The position numbers were made by a program, and so were the translations under genes. This document shows, piece by piece, positions 25,170-32,563 of a stretch of 41,691 nucleotides of DNA (its first letter is position 1; every line of letters begins with the position of its first letter). The DNA lies in the NCBI GenBank assembly GCA_900540855.1, contig UQHK01000017.1, positions 1-41,691 of the forward strand, written 5' to 3'. Origin of the DNA: an uncultured Collinsella sp. GTDB taxonomy: Bacteria > Actinomycetota > Coriobacteriia > Coriobacteriales > Coriobacteriaceae. The notes beneath the pieces are model-generated. The model was not told the origin of the DNA. It was given only the letters and a program-made list of their open reading frames with translations, and searched no databases.

Positions 25170-26090
25170 GTGGCAACTCAGAAATTCACCGGCGTTATCC
25201 CTCCCGTCGTTGTTCCCGATACCGAAGACCACCAGCTCGACGTTGCCTCCTTTGAGCGCAGCATCAACCGCATGATCGATGCCGGCGTCGATGGCCTGTT
25301 CTTCCTGGGCTCTTCGGGCGAGGTCGTTTTCTCCACCGATGAGCGTCGTCGCCAGATCATCGCCGAGGCCGTTCGTATCGTCGACCACCGCGTGCCCGTC
25401 CTGGTCGGCATCATCGATACCGAGACCGAGCGCATGATTGAGCACGGTAAGGTCGCTCAGGAGCTGGGTGCCGATGCCCTCGTCGCCACCTGCCCGTTCT
25501 ATGCCCTGCAGGGCATGACCGAGGTCGAGGAGCACTTCCGCATTCTGCACGAGGAGCTCGACCTGCCCATCTTTGCCTATGACATTCCCGTGTGCGTTCA
25601 CACCAAGCTCCCCTGGAAGCTCCTTGCCAAGCTCGGCGCCGAGGGCGTCCTTGCTGGCGTCAAGGATTCCTCGGGTGATGACATCTCGTTCCGCTACCTC
25701 GTTCAGGAGAACGAGAAGAATGGCCATCCGATGAGCATCCTCACCGGTCACGAGGTTGTCGTCGACGGCGCTTACCTCGGTGGCGCCGACGGTTCTGTCC
25801 CGGGCCTTGCCAACGTTGAGCCCGAGGGCTACGTGCGCCAGTGGAAGGCCGCTCAGACCGGTGACTGGGCTACCGTCAAGGCCGAGCAGGATCGCCTCAA
25901 CGAGATCTCCCACATCTGGGATGTCACCTCGGGCGTCCAGGGCTATGCCGGTGGCGTCGGCGCCTTCAAGACCGCTATGAACCTCATGGGCATCTTCGAC
26001 AGCCCGACCATGCCGCGCCCGGTGAAGGCCATGACTGGCGAGAACGTCGAGGCTATTAAGAAGGTCCTCCAGGACAACGGTCTCCTGTAA
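25170..26090 (+). CDS. nanA: DapA/NanA-family aldolase, probably N-acetylneuraminate lyase
   Basis: This 306-residue TIM-barrel class I aldolase has the substrate-carboxylate loop GSSGE (residues 47-51), the catalytic Tyr137 in FAYDIP, and the Schiff-base Lys165 in GVKDSSGD. That last motif resembles the KQTSGD of E. coli NanA more than the KEATGN of DapA. As NanA it would split N-acetylneuraminate into N-acetylmannosamine and pyruvate. Sequence alone cannot exclude a dihydrodipicolinate synthase or keto-deoxy-sugar aldolase; the adjacent NanE and ROK kinase favour NanA. The start is GTG at 25170, with AAGGAG 6 bases upstream; a longer frame starts at 25086. A strong terminator follows. Confidence 0.82.
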   Translation: MATQKFTGVIPPVVVPDTEDHQLDVASFERSINRMIDAGVDGLFFLGSSGEVVFSTDERRRQIIAEAVRIVDHRVPVLVGIIDTETERMIEHGKVAQELGADALVATCPFYALQGMTEVEEHFRILHEELDLPIFAYDIPVCVHTKLPWKLLAKLGAEGVLAGVKDSSGDDISFRYLVQENEKNGHPMSILTGHEVVVDGAYLGGADGSVPGLANVEPEGYVRQWKAAQTGDWATVKAEQDRLNEISHIWDVTSGVQGYAGGVGAFKTAMNLMGIFDSPTMPRPVKAMTGENVEAIKKVLQDNGLL

Positions 26091-26120
26091 AGCTTTCCCA
26101 GGCACCCGACCTCGCCGTTC

Positions 26121-26165
26121 AACCGTGTGGCCATGACCCGTTAGGTCAATGGCCACACGGTTTCT
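26121..26165 (+). terminator. intrinsic terminator after nanA
   Basis: AACCGTGTGGCCAT (26121-26134) pairs perfectly with ATGGCCACACGGTT (26149-26162), and GACC/GGTC in the loop can extend the stem. TTTCTC follows. It separates the transporter-esterase-nanA unit from the ROK-nanE unit. Confidence 0.7.
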
Positions 26166-26262
26166 CGGCGATCTCGGGCACCTGGATAACCTTTACTGCG
26201 CTGTGACGGCTAGCCTGACGGCGCATTTCCTGTAGTTGTTTTTATCTCCGAAGGAGAGCGAC

Positions 26263-27228
26263 ATGGAGAACAAGTACGTCTGCTCTGTCGATATCGGCGG
26301 AACTAAGATCGCGACTGCCATCATGGAGTACCCAGCTGACGGTAGTGTGCCCCATCCCGTTTTTGAGGCCGAGGTTCCCACAGAGGCCCAAGAGGGCGGC
26401 GAGGCCGTCTTCCAGCGTATCGAGGCATCCATCAAGGCTGCTCTCGAGGCGAATCCCGATGTCGAGGTCCTTGGCGTCGGTATCGGTGCCGCTGGCGTCG
26501 TCGATCCCAAGACGGGCGCCATCGCGTATGCCAATGAGATCATGCCCGGCTGGTCCGGCGTTCAGTTGGGGCCGCGTCTGCGCGAGGATCTCGGTCTTCC
26601 CGTTGCCGTTGTAGGCGACGTGCAGGCTCATGCTCTGGGCGAGGCCCACTGGGGTGTCGGCAAGGGCAAGTTCTCCGTCTTGTGTCTTGGCATCGGTACG
26701 GGTATCGGCGGCGCATATGTCGAGAACGGCCGCGTGATGCAGGGCTTCCATGGTGCTGCCGGTCATATGGGCCACATCGAGTGCTCGGCTGCCGCCGGCA
26801 TTCCCTGCGCCTGCGGGCGTTCCGGCCATCTGGAGTCGGTTGCTTCGGGCACTTCCATTGGTCGTATGTACGATGAGCGCTTTGGCCGCGTCGACCCCAG
26901 CCGTCCTTCGGTCGGTCGCGATGTGAACGACCTGTGCCGTGCAGGCGACGCAAAGGCGACCGAGGTCATCCATGATGCCGGCTTTGCGCTGGGTGCCAGC
27001 TTGGGCTCGCTCGCTAACATCCTGGACCCTGAGGTCATCGTGCTTTCGGGCGGTGTGATTCACCAAGGTCCCGATTGGCGTTCGCAGACGTGGAAGGATT
27101 CGGTGCACGAGGGCTATGCCAGCCAGGCGCTCGATCCGCTTCAGGACACGCCGATCCTCATCGGTTCTCTGGAGGGCGACGCGCCGCTTATCGGTGCCGC
27201 CGAACACCTTCTTGCGTCGTTGAAGTAA
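26263..27228 (+). CDS. ROK-family sugar kinase, probably N-acetylmannosamine kinase
   Basis: This 321-residue kinase has the ATP-phosphate loop VDIGGTKIATAI (residues 9-20), the GIGTGIGGA segment near the catalytic Asp region, GHMGHIE, and the ROK zinc motif. The zinc motif reads C182-A-C184-G-R-S-G-H189-L-E191, so the third Cys of the usual CxCGxxGCxE is His. ROK kinases phosphorylate glucose, ManNAc, GlcNAc and others. Between nanA and nanE, a NanK role (ManNAc to ManNAc-6-P) is most likely; glucokinase is the main alternative. The start is the ATG at 26263, behind AAGGAG with 6-base spacing. A terminator stands upstream, so it probably has its own promoter, which I could not locate with confidence. 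Confidence 0.82.
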   Translation: MENKYVCSVDIGGTKIATAIMEYPADGSVPHPVFEAEVPTEAQEGGEAVFQRIEASIKAALEANPDVEVLGVGIGAAGVVDPKTGAIAYANEIMPGWSGVQLGPRLREDLGLPVAVVGDVQAHALGEAHWGVGKGKFSVLCLGIGTGIGGAYVENGRVMQGFHGAAGHMGHIECSAAAGIPCACGRSGHLESVASGTSIGRMYDERFGRVDPSRPSVGRDVNDLCRAGDAKATEVIHDAGFALGASLGSLANILDPEVIVLSGGVIHQGPDWRSQTWKDSVHEGYASQALDPLQDTPILIGSLEGDAPLIGAAEHLLASLK

Positions 27229-27245
27229 ACATAACTACCAAGTGC

Positions 27246-27343
27246 GCCTTCTGAGGTGCCGCAGATTGACGTGAAAGAGGAGCGAAGCGTACTTCGGTAC
27301 GCGAGCGACGGTTTGAACGTCAAGGTGCGGTGTCTCAGAAGGC
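27246..27343. repeat. 98-bp imperfect inverted repeat with UUCG-capped inner hairpin
   Basis: GCCTTCTGAG (27246-27255) pairs with CTCAGAAGGC (27334-27343). The stem runs on for 18 bp with three G-U pairs, then a 2x2 internal loop, then 7 more bp (27266-27272 with 27317-27323). The centre contains GCGTAC-TTCG-GTACGC (27287-27302), a classic stable tetraloop hairpin. A TGTTTTG tail follows at 27344-27350. It fills nearly all the gap between the ROK kinase and nanE. It could be a REP/MITE-like repeat, a structured leader of nanE, or a terminator. Confidence 0.7.
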
Positions 27344-27368
27344 TGTTTTGAGAAAGGTTGAGTCGCAC

Positions 27369-28055
27369 ATGACCGTTGATCCTTTGATTCAATCCCTGAA
27401 GGGCAAGCTCGTCGTGAGCGTTCAGGCGTATATGGGCGAGCCGCTTCGTACGCCCGAGACCATGGCTCAAATGTCTCGCGCCTGCGAGCTTGGCGGCGCC
27501 GCCGCCATTCGCTGTCAGGGCCTTGCCGACATTGCCGCCATTAAGGGTCGCTGTGAGGTTCCCGTCATCGGCCTGTGGAAGGATGGACACGAGGGCGTTT
27601 ACATCACGCCGACGCTGCGTCACGCTCGCGCCTGCGTTGCTGCCGGTGCCGATATCGTGGCGATCGACGCCACTGATCGTCCGCGTCCCGATGGCAAGAC
27701 CGTCGAGGATACCTTCCGCCCGCTGCACGAGGAGGGTGTGCTCCTGATGGCGGATTGTGCCACCATCGAGGACATTCGCCGTGCGGTTGATATGGGCTTT
27801 GACCTGGTATCCACCACGCTTTCTCACGGCGTCGCCGCCATCGACTGCACCATGGCCGATGGCCCCGACCTGCCACTCCTGCGTCAGGCGACCGAGGAAT
27901 TCCCCGGTCTTCCCATCATCTGCGAGGGCCGCGTGCACACGCCCGAGGAGGCTCGCGCTGCGATCGATGCTGGCGCCTGGGCCGTTGTCGTCGGCACCGC
28001 CATCACGCACCCCACGAGTATTACGAGTTGGTTCAAGGCTGCGCTTGAGGCGTAA
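27369..28055 (+). CDS. nanE: N-acetylmannosamine-6-phosphate 2-epimerase
   Basis: NanE converts ManNAc-6-P to GlcNAc-6-P, joining sialic acid breakdown to amino sugar metabolism. The 228-residue TIM barrel has KLVVSVQA at residues 13-20, GGAAAIRCQG near 42-51, VIGLWKD, the IDATDRPRPDG loop near residue 100, and the C-terminal phosphate-binding pattern CEGRVHTPEEARAAIDAGAWAVVVGTAIT, all typical of NanE. Length matches the family (about 230). The start ATG at 27369 keeps the conserved N-terminus; GAAAGG is 12 bases upstream, a rather long gap. The preceding 98-bp inverted repeat separates it from the ROK kinase. Confidence 0.93.
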   Translation: MTVDPLIQSLKGKLVVSVQAYMGEPLRTPETMAQMSRACELGGAAAIRCQGLADIAAIKGRCEVPVIGLWKDGHEGVYITPTLRHARACVAAGADIVAIDATDRPRPDGKTVEDTFRPLHEEGVLLMADCATIEDIRRAVDMGFDLVSTTLSHGVAAIDCTMADGPDLPLLRQATEEFPGLPIICEGRVHTPEEARAAIDAGAWAVVVGTAITHPTSITSWFKAALEA

Positions 28056-28106
28056 GACAGGTCTCGTATCCGCTCGGGGCGGTATACTCAATATAGGCAA
28101 TTGACC

Positions 28107-28144
28107 GCGCGGGATCCGGGTTGCTGGGTCCCGCGCTTGTTTTT
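28107..28144 (+). terminator. terminator-like hairpin immediately upstream of rapZ
   Basis: GCGCGGGA (28107-28114) pairs with TCCCGCGC (28129-28136), followed by TTGTTTTT. It ends the nanE transcript. A TATACT box at 28083-28088 lies just before it, so RNA begun there would cross this hairpin before reaching rapZ, as in an attenuator. No good -35 box accompanies the TATACT. Confidence 0.65.
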
Positions 28145-28156
28145 GGGAGGCAGCAC

Positions 28157-29077
28157 ATGCAAAAGGGAGATGCCATGGATGCGGCGGAGCGCTCGGAGCG
28201 CATCCCCGATATCGTCATCATCACCGGAATGTCCGGATCGGGCCGCACGCAGGCCATGCACGTGTTCGAGGACATGGGCTATTTTTGCATCGATAACCTG
28301 CCTCCGCGTCTGATCGCCCAGCTTGCCGAGCTCGTCGGCATCAATACGGGCGTGGGCAGGCATCTCGCCGTCACCTGCGATTTGCGTAGCCAGGGACTGT
28401 TTGACGAGTTGCTCGATGCGGTCGCCGCGCTCGAAGAGCGCGAGATGAGCTGCGACATCGTGTTCCTGGAGGCTTCTGACGAGGTGCTGATTCGTCGCTA
28501 CAGCGAAAATCGCCGCCGTCATCCCATTGCCAAGCCGGGGGAGACTACGGCCGATGCCATTCAGCGCGAGCGCCTTCAGCTGCAGGGCGTGCGCGATCGA
28601 GCCGATATGATTATCGACACGAGTCGTCTGCGCACCTCTGCGCTGCGCAACAAGCTACGTATGGCATTTTCCGAGCTGTCCGACCAACAGCTCATGGACG
28701 TCCATGTGTTCTCGTTTGGCTTTAAGCACGGCATGCCCGTCGAGGCGGACATTATGATCGACGTCCGCTTCCTGCCCAATCCGTTTTACGATCCCGAGAT
28801 GCGCACGATGACCGGTCTCGATAAAAAGGTCTCCGATTTTGTTCTGGACCACCCCAAGACGCAGGAGTTTTGGAAGGCTTGGACACAGCTGCTCGATACG
28901 GTGATGCCGGGCTATATCGCGGAGGGTAAGCCGCAGCTTTCTATCGCCATCGGCTGCACGGGCGGACAGCACCGTAGCGTCGCCATTGCCGAGGCCACGG
29001 CCCGTTACCTGGAAGGCGCCCAGTATCACGTGAGCATCTCCCACCGCGACCTGTCGCGCGCCAACACGAAGGCATAG
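28157..29077 (+). CDS. rapZ: RapZ-family RNase adapter / nucleotide-binding protein (YvcJ)
   Basis: In E. coli RapZ senses GlcN6P and guides RNase E to the sRNA GlmZ; in Gram-positives the homologue YvcJ hydrolyses nucleotides and its RNA role is unclear. The 306-residue product has the P-loop GMSGSGRT (residues 24-31, with Arg in place of the usual Lys), FEDMGYFCIDNLPP, and the C-terminal GCTGGQHRSV motif. The ATG at 28157 follows GGGAGG by 6 bases; ATG at 28175 is also possible. whiA begins 6 bases after its stop. The gene often found between them, yvcK, is absent. An amino-sugar link to the adjacent sialic acid locus is tempting but unproven. Confidence 0.92.
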   Translation: MQKGDAMDAAERSERIPDIVIITGMSGSGRTQAMHVFEDMGYFCIDNLPPRLIAQLAELVGINTGVGRHLAVTCDLRSQGLFDELLDAVAALEEREMSCDIVFLEASDEVLIRRYSENRRRHPIAKPGETTADAIQRERLQLQGVRDRADMIIDTSRLRTSALRNKLRMAFSELSDQQLMDVHVFSFGFKHGMPVEADIMIDVRFLPNPFYDPEMRTMTGLDKKVSDFVLDHPKTQEFWKAWTQLLDTVMPGYIAEGKPQLSIAIGCTGGQHRSVAIAEATARYLEGAQYHVSISHRDLSRANTKA

Positions 29078-29083
29078 GCCTGC

Positions 29084-30013
29084 ATGTCGTTTACCGCTGA
29101 GGTGCGCGACGAGCTTGCGCGCTGCGAACCCGAATGTGAATACTGCGATTTGTCGACGCTTGCCGCCCTGACGCGTGTGAGCGGTACGCTTTCGTTGGCC
29201 GGCTCCGGGCGGTATCGTTTGACGGTCGCGACCGAGACGGGAGCCGTCGCGCGCACGATGATCACGCTGACGCATCGCATCCTTAAGCTCAAAACGGAAT
29301 TCACCGTTCGTAAATCGGTCTTGCATAAGGTCCGTAACTATCTCATTACCCTGCCCGATCAACCCGACCTGGACAAGGCTCTGGTGCTGCTGGGCATTCT
29401 AGACCGCAGAGGAGGGCTCGTCGCTGGTGTTCCCCGACACATCGTTGCCCGTCCCTGCTGCAGGCTTGCCTACATCCGCGGCGCGCTCATCGCGGGCGGC
29501 TTCGTGGCCGATCCACGCGGCGATTTCCATTTGGAGATCGCGGTGCAGGGCGAGCAATATGCCAAGGGGCTTTGCGACCTGTTGGGGCAGATTGGGGTCC
29601 ATGCTCGTGTTAATGCGCGGCGGGGGTCATATGCCGTGTACATTAAGAGCGCCGAGGAAATCGAGCATCTATTAAAGCTGATTGGTGCCAAGCGCAGCGT
29701 TGCCGAGATTGAGGAGGCGCGCGCGGTCAAGTTGGTTAAGAACGATGTGAACCGTCGCGTGAACGCCGAGCTCGCCAACCAGACCAGAAGCGCCGGTGCT
29801 GCCCAGCATCAGCTTGCGCTTATCGATGAGCTCGAGCAGCGCGGCCTTCGCGATGCGCTTCCGGATGCCTTGGCGGTCTTTTGCGACCTGCGCGAGCGCT
29901 ATCCCGATCTGTCGCTGCGTGATTTAGGGGAGATGGCTGACCCTCCCTTGTCGAAGTCGGCCCTCTACCATCGAGTTTTGAGGCTTGAAAAGCTCATTGA
30001 AGCAAACAGTTAG
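29084..30013 (+). CDS. whiA: DNA-binding protein WhiA
   Basis: WhiA is a conserved Gram-positive regulator with a LAGLIDADG-like N-terminal domain that has lost endonuclease activity and a C-terminal helix-turn-helix. It controls sporulation division genes in Streptomyces and affects division in Bacillus. The 309-residue product begins with the family motif MSFTAEVRDELAR. It has CCRLAYIRGALIAGG in the homing-endonuclease-like part. It ends with a helix-turn-helix around SLRDLGEMADPPLSKSALYHR. The start lies 6 bases after rapZ, so they are one operon. An AT-rich stretch follows, before gap. Confidence 0.95.
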   Translation: MSFTAEVRDELARCEPECEYCDLSTLAALTRVSGTLSLAGSGRYRLTVATETGAVARTMITLTHRILKLKTEFTVRKSVLHKVRNYLITLPDQPDLDKALVLLGILDRRGGLVAGVPRHIVARPCCRLAYIRGALIAGGFVADPRGDFHLEIAVQGEQYAKGLCDLLGQIGVHARVNARRGSYAVYIKSAEEIEHLLKLIGAKRSVAEIEEARAVKLVKNDVNRRVNAELANQTRSAGAAQHQLALIDELEQRGLRDALPDALAVFCDLRERYPDLSLRDLGEMADPPLSKSALYHRVLRLEKLIEANS

Positions 30014-30058
30014 TTTATAGTATCGACTTATATACGGATTTAGCTGCTATTTTATTCT

Positions 30059-30072
30059 TTAAAACGTTTTAA
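30059..30072. promoter_or_regulatory. perfect 14-bp palindrome TTAAAACGTTTTAA, operator candidate
   Basis: A perfect palindrome centred on CG lies in the AT-rich gap between whiA and gap. Its core AAAACGTT recurs upstream of both ABC operons in the window. The shape fits a LacI-family operator; it lacks the G and C flanks of a full CcpA cre site. Confidence 0.45.
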
Positions 30073-30104
30073 CGTAAATTTGATTTTCAATTTCGACTAT
30101 TCTC

Positions 30105-30134
30105 GTGAAATTCAAGTCAAAAAAAAGGTATATT
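30105..30134 (+). promoter_or_regulatory. candidate gap promoter
   Basis: GTGAAA (30105-30110) and TATATT (30129-30134) form a -35/-10 pair with an 18-base spacer. They sit at the end of an unusually AT-rich 100-bp stretch that could act like an UP element. The predicted leader is about 65 bases. Confidence 0.5.
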
Positions 30135-30206
30135 AGGCGAGTGGTTAGTTTGTGGGCCTCAACGGCGGGCGCTGTAGCTTGCGGGGGCCTTACGAAAGGA
30201 GACACA

Positions 30207-31232
30207 ATGGCAGTAAAGGTTGCTATTAACGGCTTCGGTCGCATCGGTCGTCTGGCTTTCCGTCAGATGTTCGGTCATGAGGGCTCCGAGATCGTCGCTA
30301 TCAACGACCTCACCTCTCCCGACATGCTCGCTTACCTGCTGAAGTACGACTCCACGCAGGGCAACTACGCTCGCGATCACGAGGTCGTTGCTGGCGAGGA
30401 TTCCATCACCGTTGACGGCAAGGAGATCAAGATCTACAAGGAGGCCGACGCCAACAACCTGCCTTGGGGCGACCTCGACGTCGACGTCGTTCTCGAGTGC
30501 ACCGGCTTCTACACCAGCAAGGCTAAGGCTCAGGCCCACATCAACGCTGGCGCCAAGAAGGTCGTCATCTCCGCTCCGGCCGGCAGCGATCTGCCCACCA
30601 TCGTGTACAACGTCAACCACGAGACGCTGACCGCTGAGGACAACATCATCTCCGCTGCTTCCTGCACCACCAACTGCCTCGCCCCGATGGCCAAGGGTCT
30701 GAACGACTTCGCTCCCATCGTGTCCGGCATCATGACCACCATTCACGCCTGGACCGGCGACCAGATGCCGCTCGACGGCCCGCAGCGCAAGGGCAACAAG
30801 CGTCGTAGCCGCGCCTGCGCCGTCAACATCGTCCCCAACACCACCGGTGCTGCCAAGGCTATCGGCCTGGTTCTCCCCGAGCTCAACGGTAAGCTCATCG
30901 GTGCCGCCCAGCGCGTCCCGACGCCGACCGGCTCCATCACCAACCTCTACGCTGTCGTTGACAAGAAGGTCACCGTCGACGAGGTCAACGCCGCTATGAA
31001 GGCCTACGCTTCCACCATCTCCGAGACCTTCGGTTACAACGAGGACGACATCGTCTCCACCGACATCATCGGCGAGACCCACGGCTCCATCTTCGACGCC
31101 ACTCAGACCATGTGCTCTGACCTCGGCAACGGCCAGACCCTCGTTCAGGTCACCTCTTGGTACGACAACGAGAACTCCTACACCTCTCAGATGGTCCGCA
31201 CCATCAAGTACTTCGAGAAGTTCGTTGCTTAA
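30207..31232 (+). CDS. gap: glyceraldehyde-3-phosphate dehydrogenase, type I
   Basis: This enzyme oxidises glyceraldehyde-3-phosphate to 1,3-bisphosphoglycerate with NAD in cytosolic glycolysis. The 341-residue product has the NAD-binding GFGRIGR (residues 9-15), and Asp34 in AINDLTSP, which favours NAD over NADP. It also has the catalytic Cys153 in SAASCTTNCLAP and the HAWTGDQ segment. Length is standard. The ATG at 30207 follows AAAGGA by 6 bases; an upstream frame from 30105 is not needed. Codon use is extremely biased, consistent with high expression. It has its own AT-rich promoter region and a strong terminator, so it is probably monocistronic. Confidence 0.97.
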   Translation: MAVKVAINGFGRIGRLAFRQMFGHEGSEIVAINDLTSPDMLAYLLKYDSTQGNYARDHEVVAGEDSITVDGKEIKIYKEADANNLPWGDLDVDVVLECTGFYTSKAKAQAHINAGAKKVVISAPAGSDLPTIVYNVNHETLTAEDNIISAASCTTNCLAPMAKGLNDFAPIVSGIMTTIHAWTGDQMPLDGPQRKGNKRRSRACAVNIVPNTTGAAKAIGLVLPELNGKLIGAAQRVPTPTGSITNLYAVVDKKVTVDEVNAAMKAYASTISETFGYNEDDIVSTDIIGETHGSIFDATQTMCSDLGNGQTLVQVTSWYDNENSYTSQMVRTIKYFEKFVA

Positions 31233-31269
31233 TTTAGCTTTTAGCGAATAGCTCGTTGAGCGTCTAAAG

Positions 31270-31317
31270 AAGGGCGCGGCCTCATAGGGCTTACACCCTA
31301 GGGTCGCGCCCTTTTTA
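31270..31317 (+). terminator. intrinsic terminator between gap and pgk
   Basis: AGGGCGCG and CGCGCCCT pair, extended by G-U and C-G pairs. An inner TAGGG/CCCTA hairpin lies in the loop, and TTTTT follows at 31312-31316. pgk must then be made by read-through or by a promoter I could not identify. Confidence 0.8.
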
Positions 31318-31372
31318 TAGGAAATCGTCTGCCGTAATGGGAGGCAGACACGTACGAAAGGTAGAAGCAAAC

Positions 31373-32563
31373 ATGGCCTTTACCAAGAAGACCGTCCGCG
31401 ACATCGATGTCGACGGCAAGCGCGTTCTCGTCCGCGTTGACTTCAACGTGCCTATCAAGGATGGCGTCGTTGGCGACACCACCCGCATCAAGGCTGCCCT
31501 GCCCACCATCAACTATCTCGTTGAGCACAACGCTCGCGTCATCCTCATGAGCCACCTCGGCCGTCCCGATGGCACCGGCTTCCAGCCCGAGCTCTCCCTT
31601 GAGCCTGTCGCCAAGAAGCTCGCTGAGCTCTCTGGTCTCGATGTTGCCTTTGTCGCCGACACCTACGGCGAGAAGGCTGCTGAGGCTGTTGCCGCCGTCG
31701 AGCCGGGCAAGGTCCTCGTTCTCGAGAACGTCCGTTTTGACAAGCGTGAGAAGAAGAACGATCCCGAGATCGCCAAGAAGCTCGCTTCCTATGGTGACGT
31801 CTTCGTTCTCGATGCTTTCGGTACCGCTCACCGCGCCCAGGGTTCCGTCGTGGGTCCCGCCGCTTACCTGCCTGCCGTCGCCGGCTTCCTGCTCGAGAAG
31901 GAGGTCGACACGCTGACCGGCATCTTCGCCGAGCCCGAGCGCCCCTTCGTCGCTATCGTCGGTGGTTCCAAGGTTTCCTCCAAGATCGGCGTTCTCGATC
32001 ACCTCATCGACTCCGCTGATACCCTGATCATCGGTGGCGGCATGGCCTACACCTTCTTCCTGGCTCAGGGCCTGACCGTCGGTCAGTCCCTCAAGGAAGA
32101 GGACTGGGTCGAGCGCGCCGGCGAGATGCTCAAGAAGGCCGAGGAAAAGGGCGTCAAGATCCTGCTCCCCATCGACAACCGCGTTGCCGATCACTTTGGC
32201 GAGGACGCTGTCCCCGAGGTTGTCGCTTCCGACGCTATCCCCGACGATCGTGAGGGCATGGACATCGGCCCCAAGACCGAGGAGCTCTACGCCGAGGCCG
32301 TCAAGGGCGCCAAGACCGTGTTCTGGAACGGCCCCATGGGCGTCTTCGAGTTCGACAACTTCGCTCACGGCACCCAGGCTATCGCCGAGGCCGTCGCCGA
32401 GGCCGACTGCACCTCGATCATCGGCGGTGGCGACTCTGTCGCGGCTGTCAACAAGTTCAACCTGGCCGACAAGATGAGCTGGATCTCCACCGGTGGTGGC
32501 GCTTCCATGGAGCTCGTCGAGGGTAAGGCCCTGCCCGGAGTGGAGGCGCTTCTCGATGCCTAA
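31373..32563 (+). CDS. pgk: phosphoglycerate kinase
   Basis: Pgk makes ATP and 3-phosphoglycerate from 1,3-bisphosphoglycerate. The 396-residue product shows VRVDFNVPI near residue 21 and SHLGRP, both in the substrate domain. The nucleotide domain has VGGSKVSSKI, GGGMAYTF, NGPMGVFE and IIGGGDS. Length is normal. The ATG at 31373 keeps the usual short N-terminus; GAAAGG stands 11 bases upstream. The last 8 bases overlap tpiA, so pgk, tpiA and gpmI form a tight operon. Codon bias is as strong as in gap. Confidence 0.97.
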   Translation: MAFTKKTVRDIDVDGKRVLVRVDFNVPIKDGVVGDTTRIKAALPTINYLVEHNARVILMSHLGRPDGTGFQPELSLEPVAKKLAELSGLDVAFVADTYGEKAAEAVAAVEPGKVLVLENVRFDKREKKNDPEIAKKLASYGDVFVLDAFGTAHRAQGSVVGPAAYLPAVAGFLLEKEVDTLTGIFAEPERPFVAIVGGSKVSSKIGVLDHLIDSADTLIIGGGMAYTFFLAQGLTVGQSLKEEDWVERAGEMLKKAEEKGVKILLPIDNRVADHFGEDAVPEVVASDAIPDDREGMDIGPKTEELYAEAVKGAKTVFWNGPMGVFEFDNFAHGTQAIAEAVAEADCTSIIGGGDSVAAVNKFNLADKMSWISTGGGASMELVEGKALPGVEALLDA

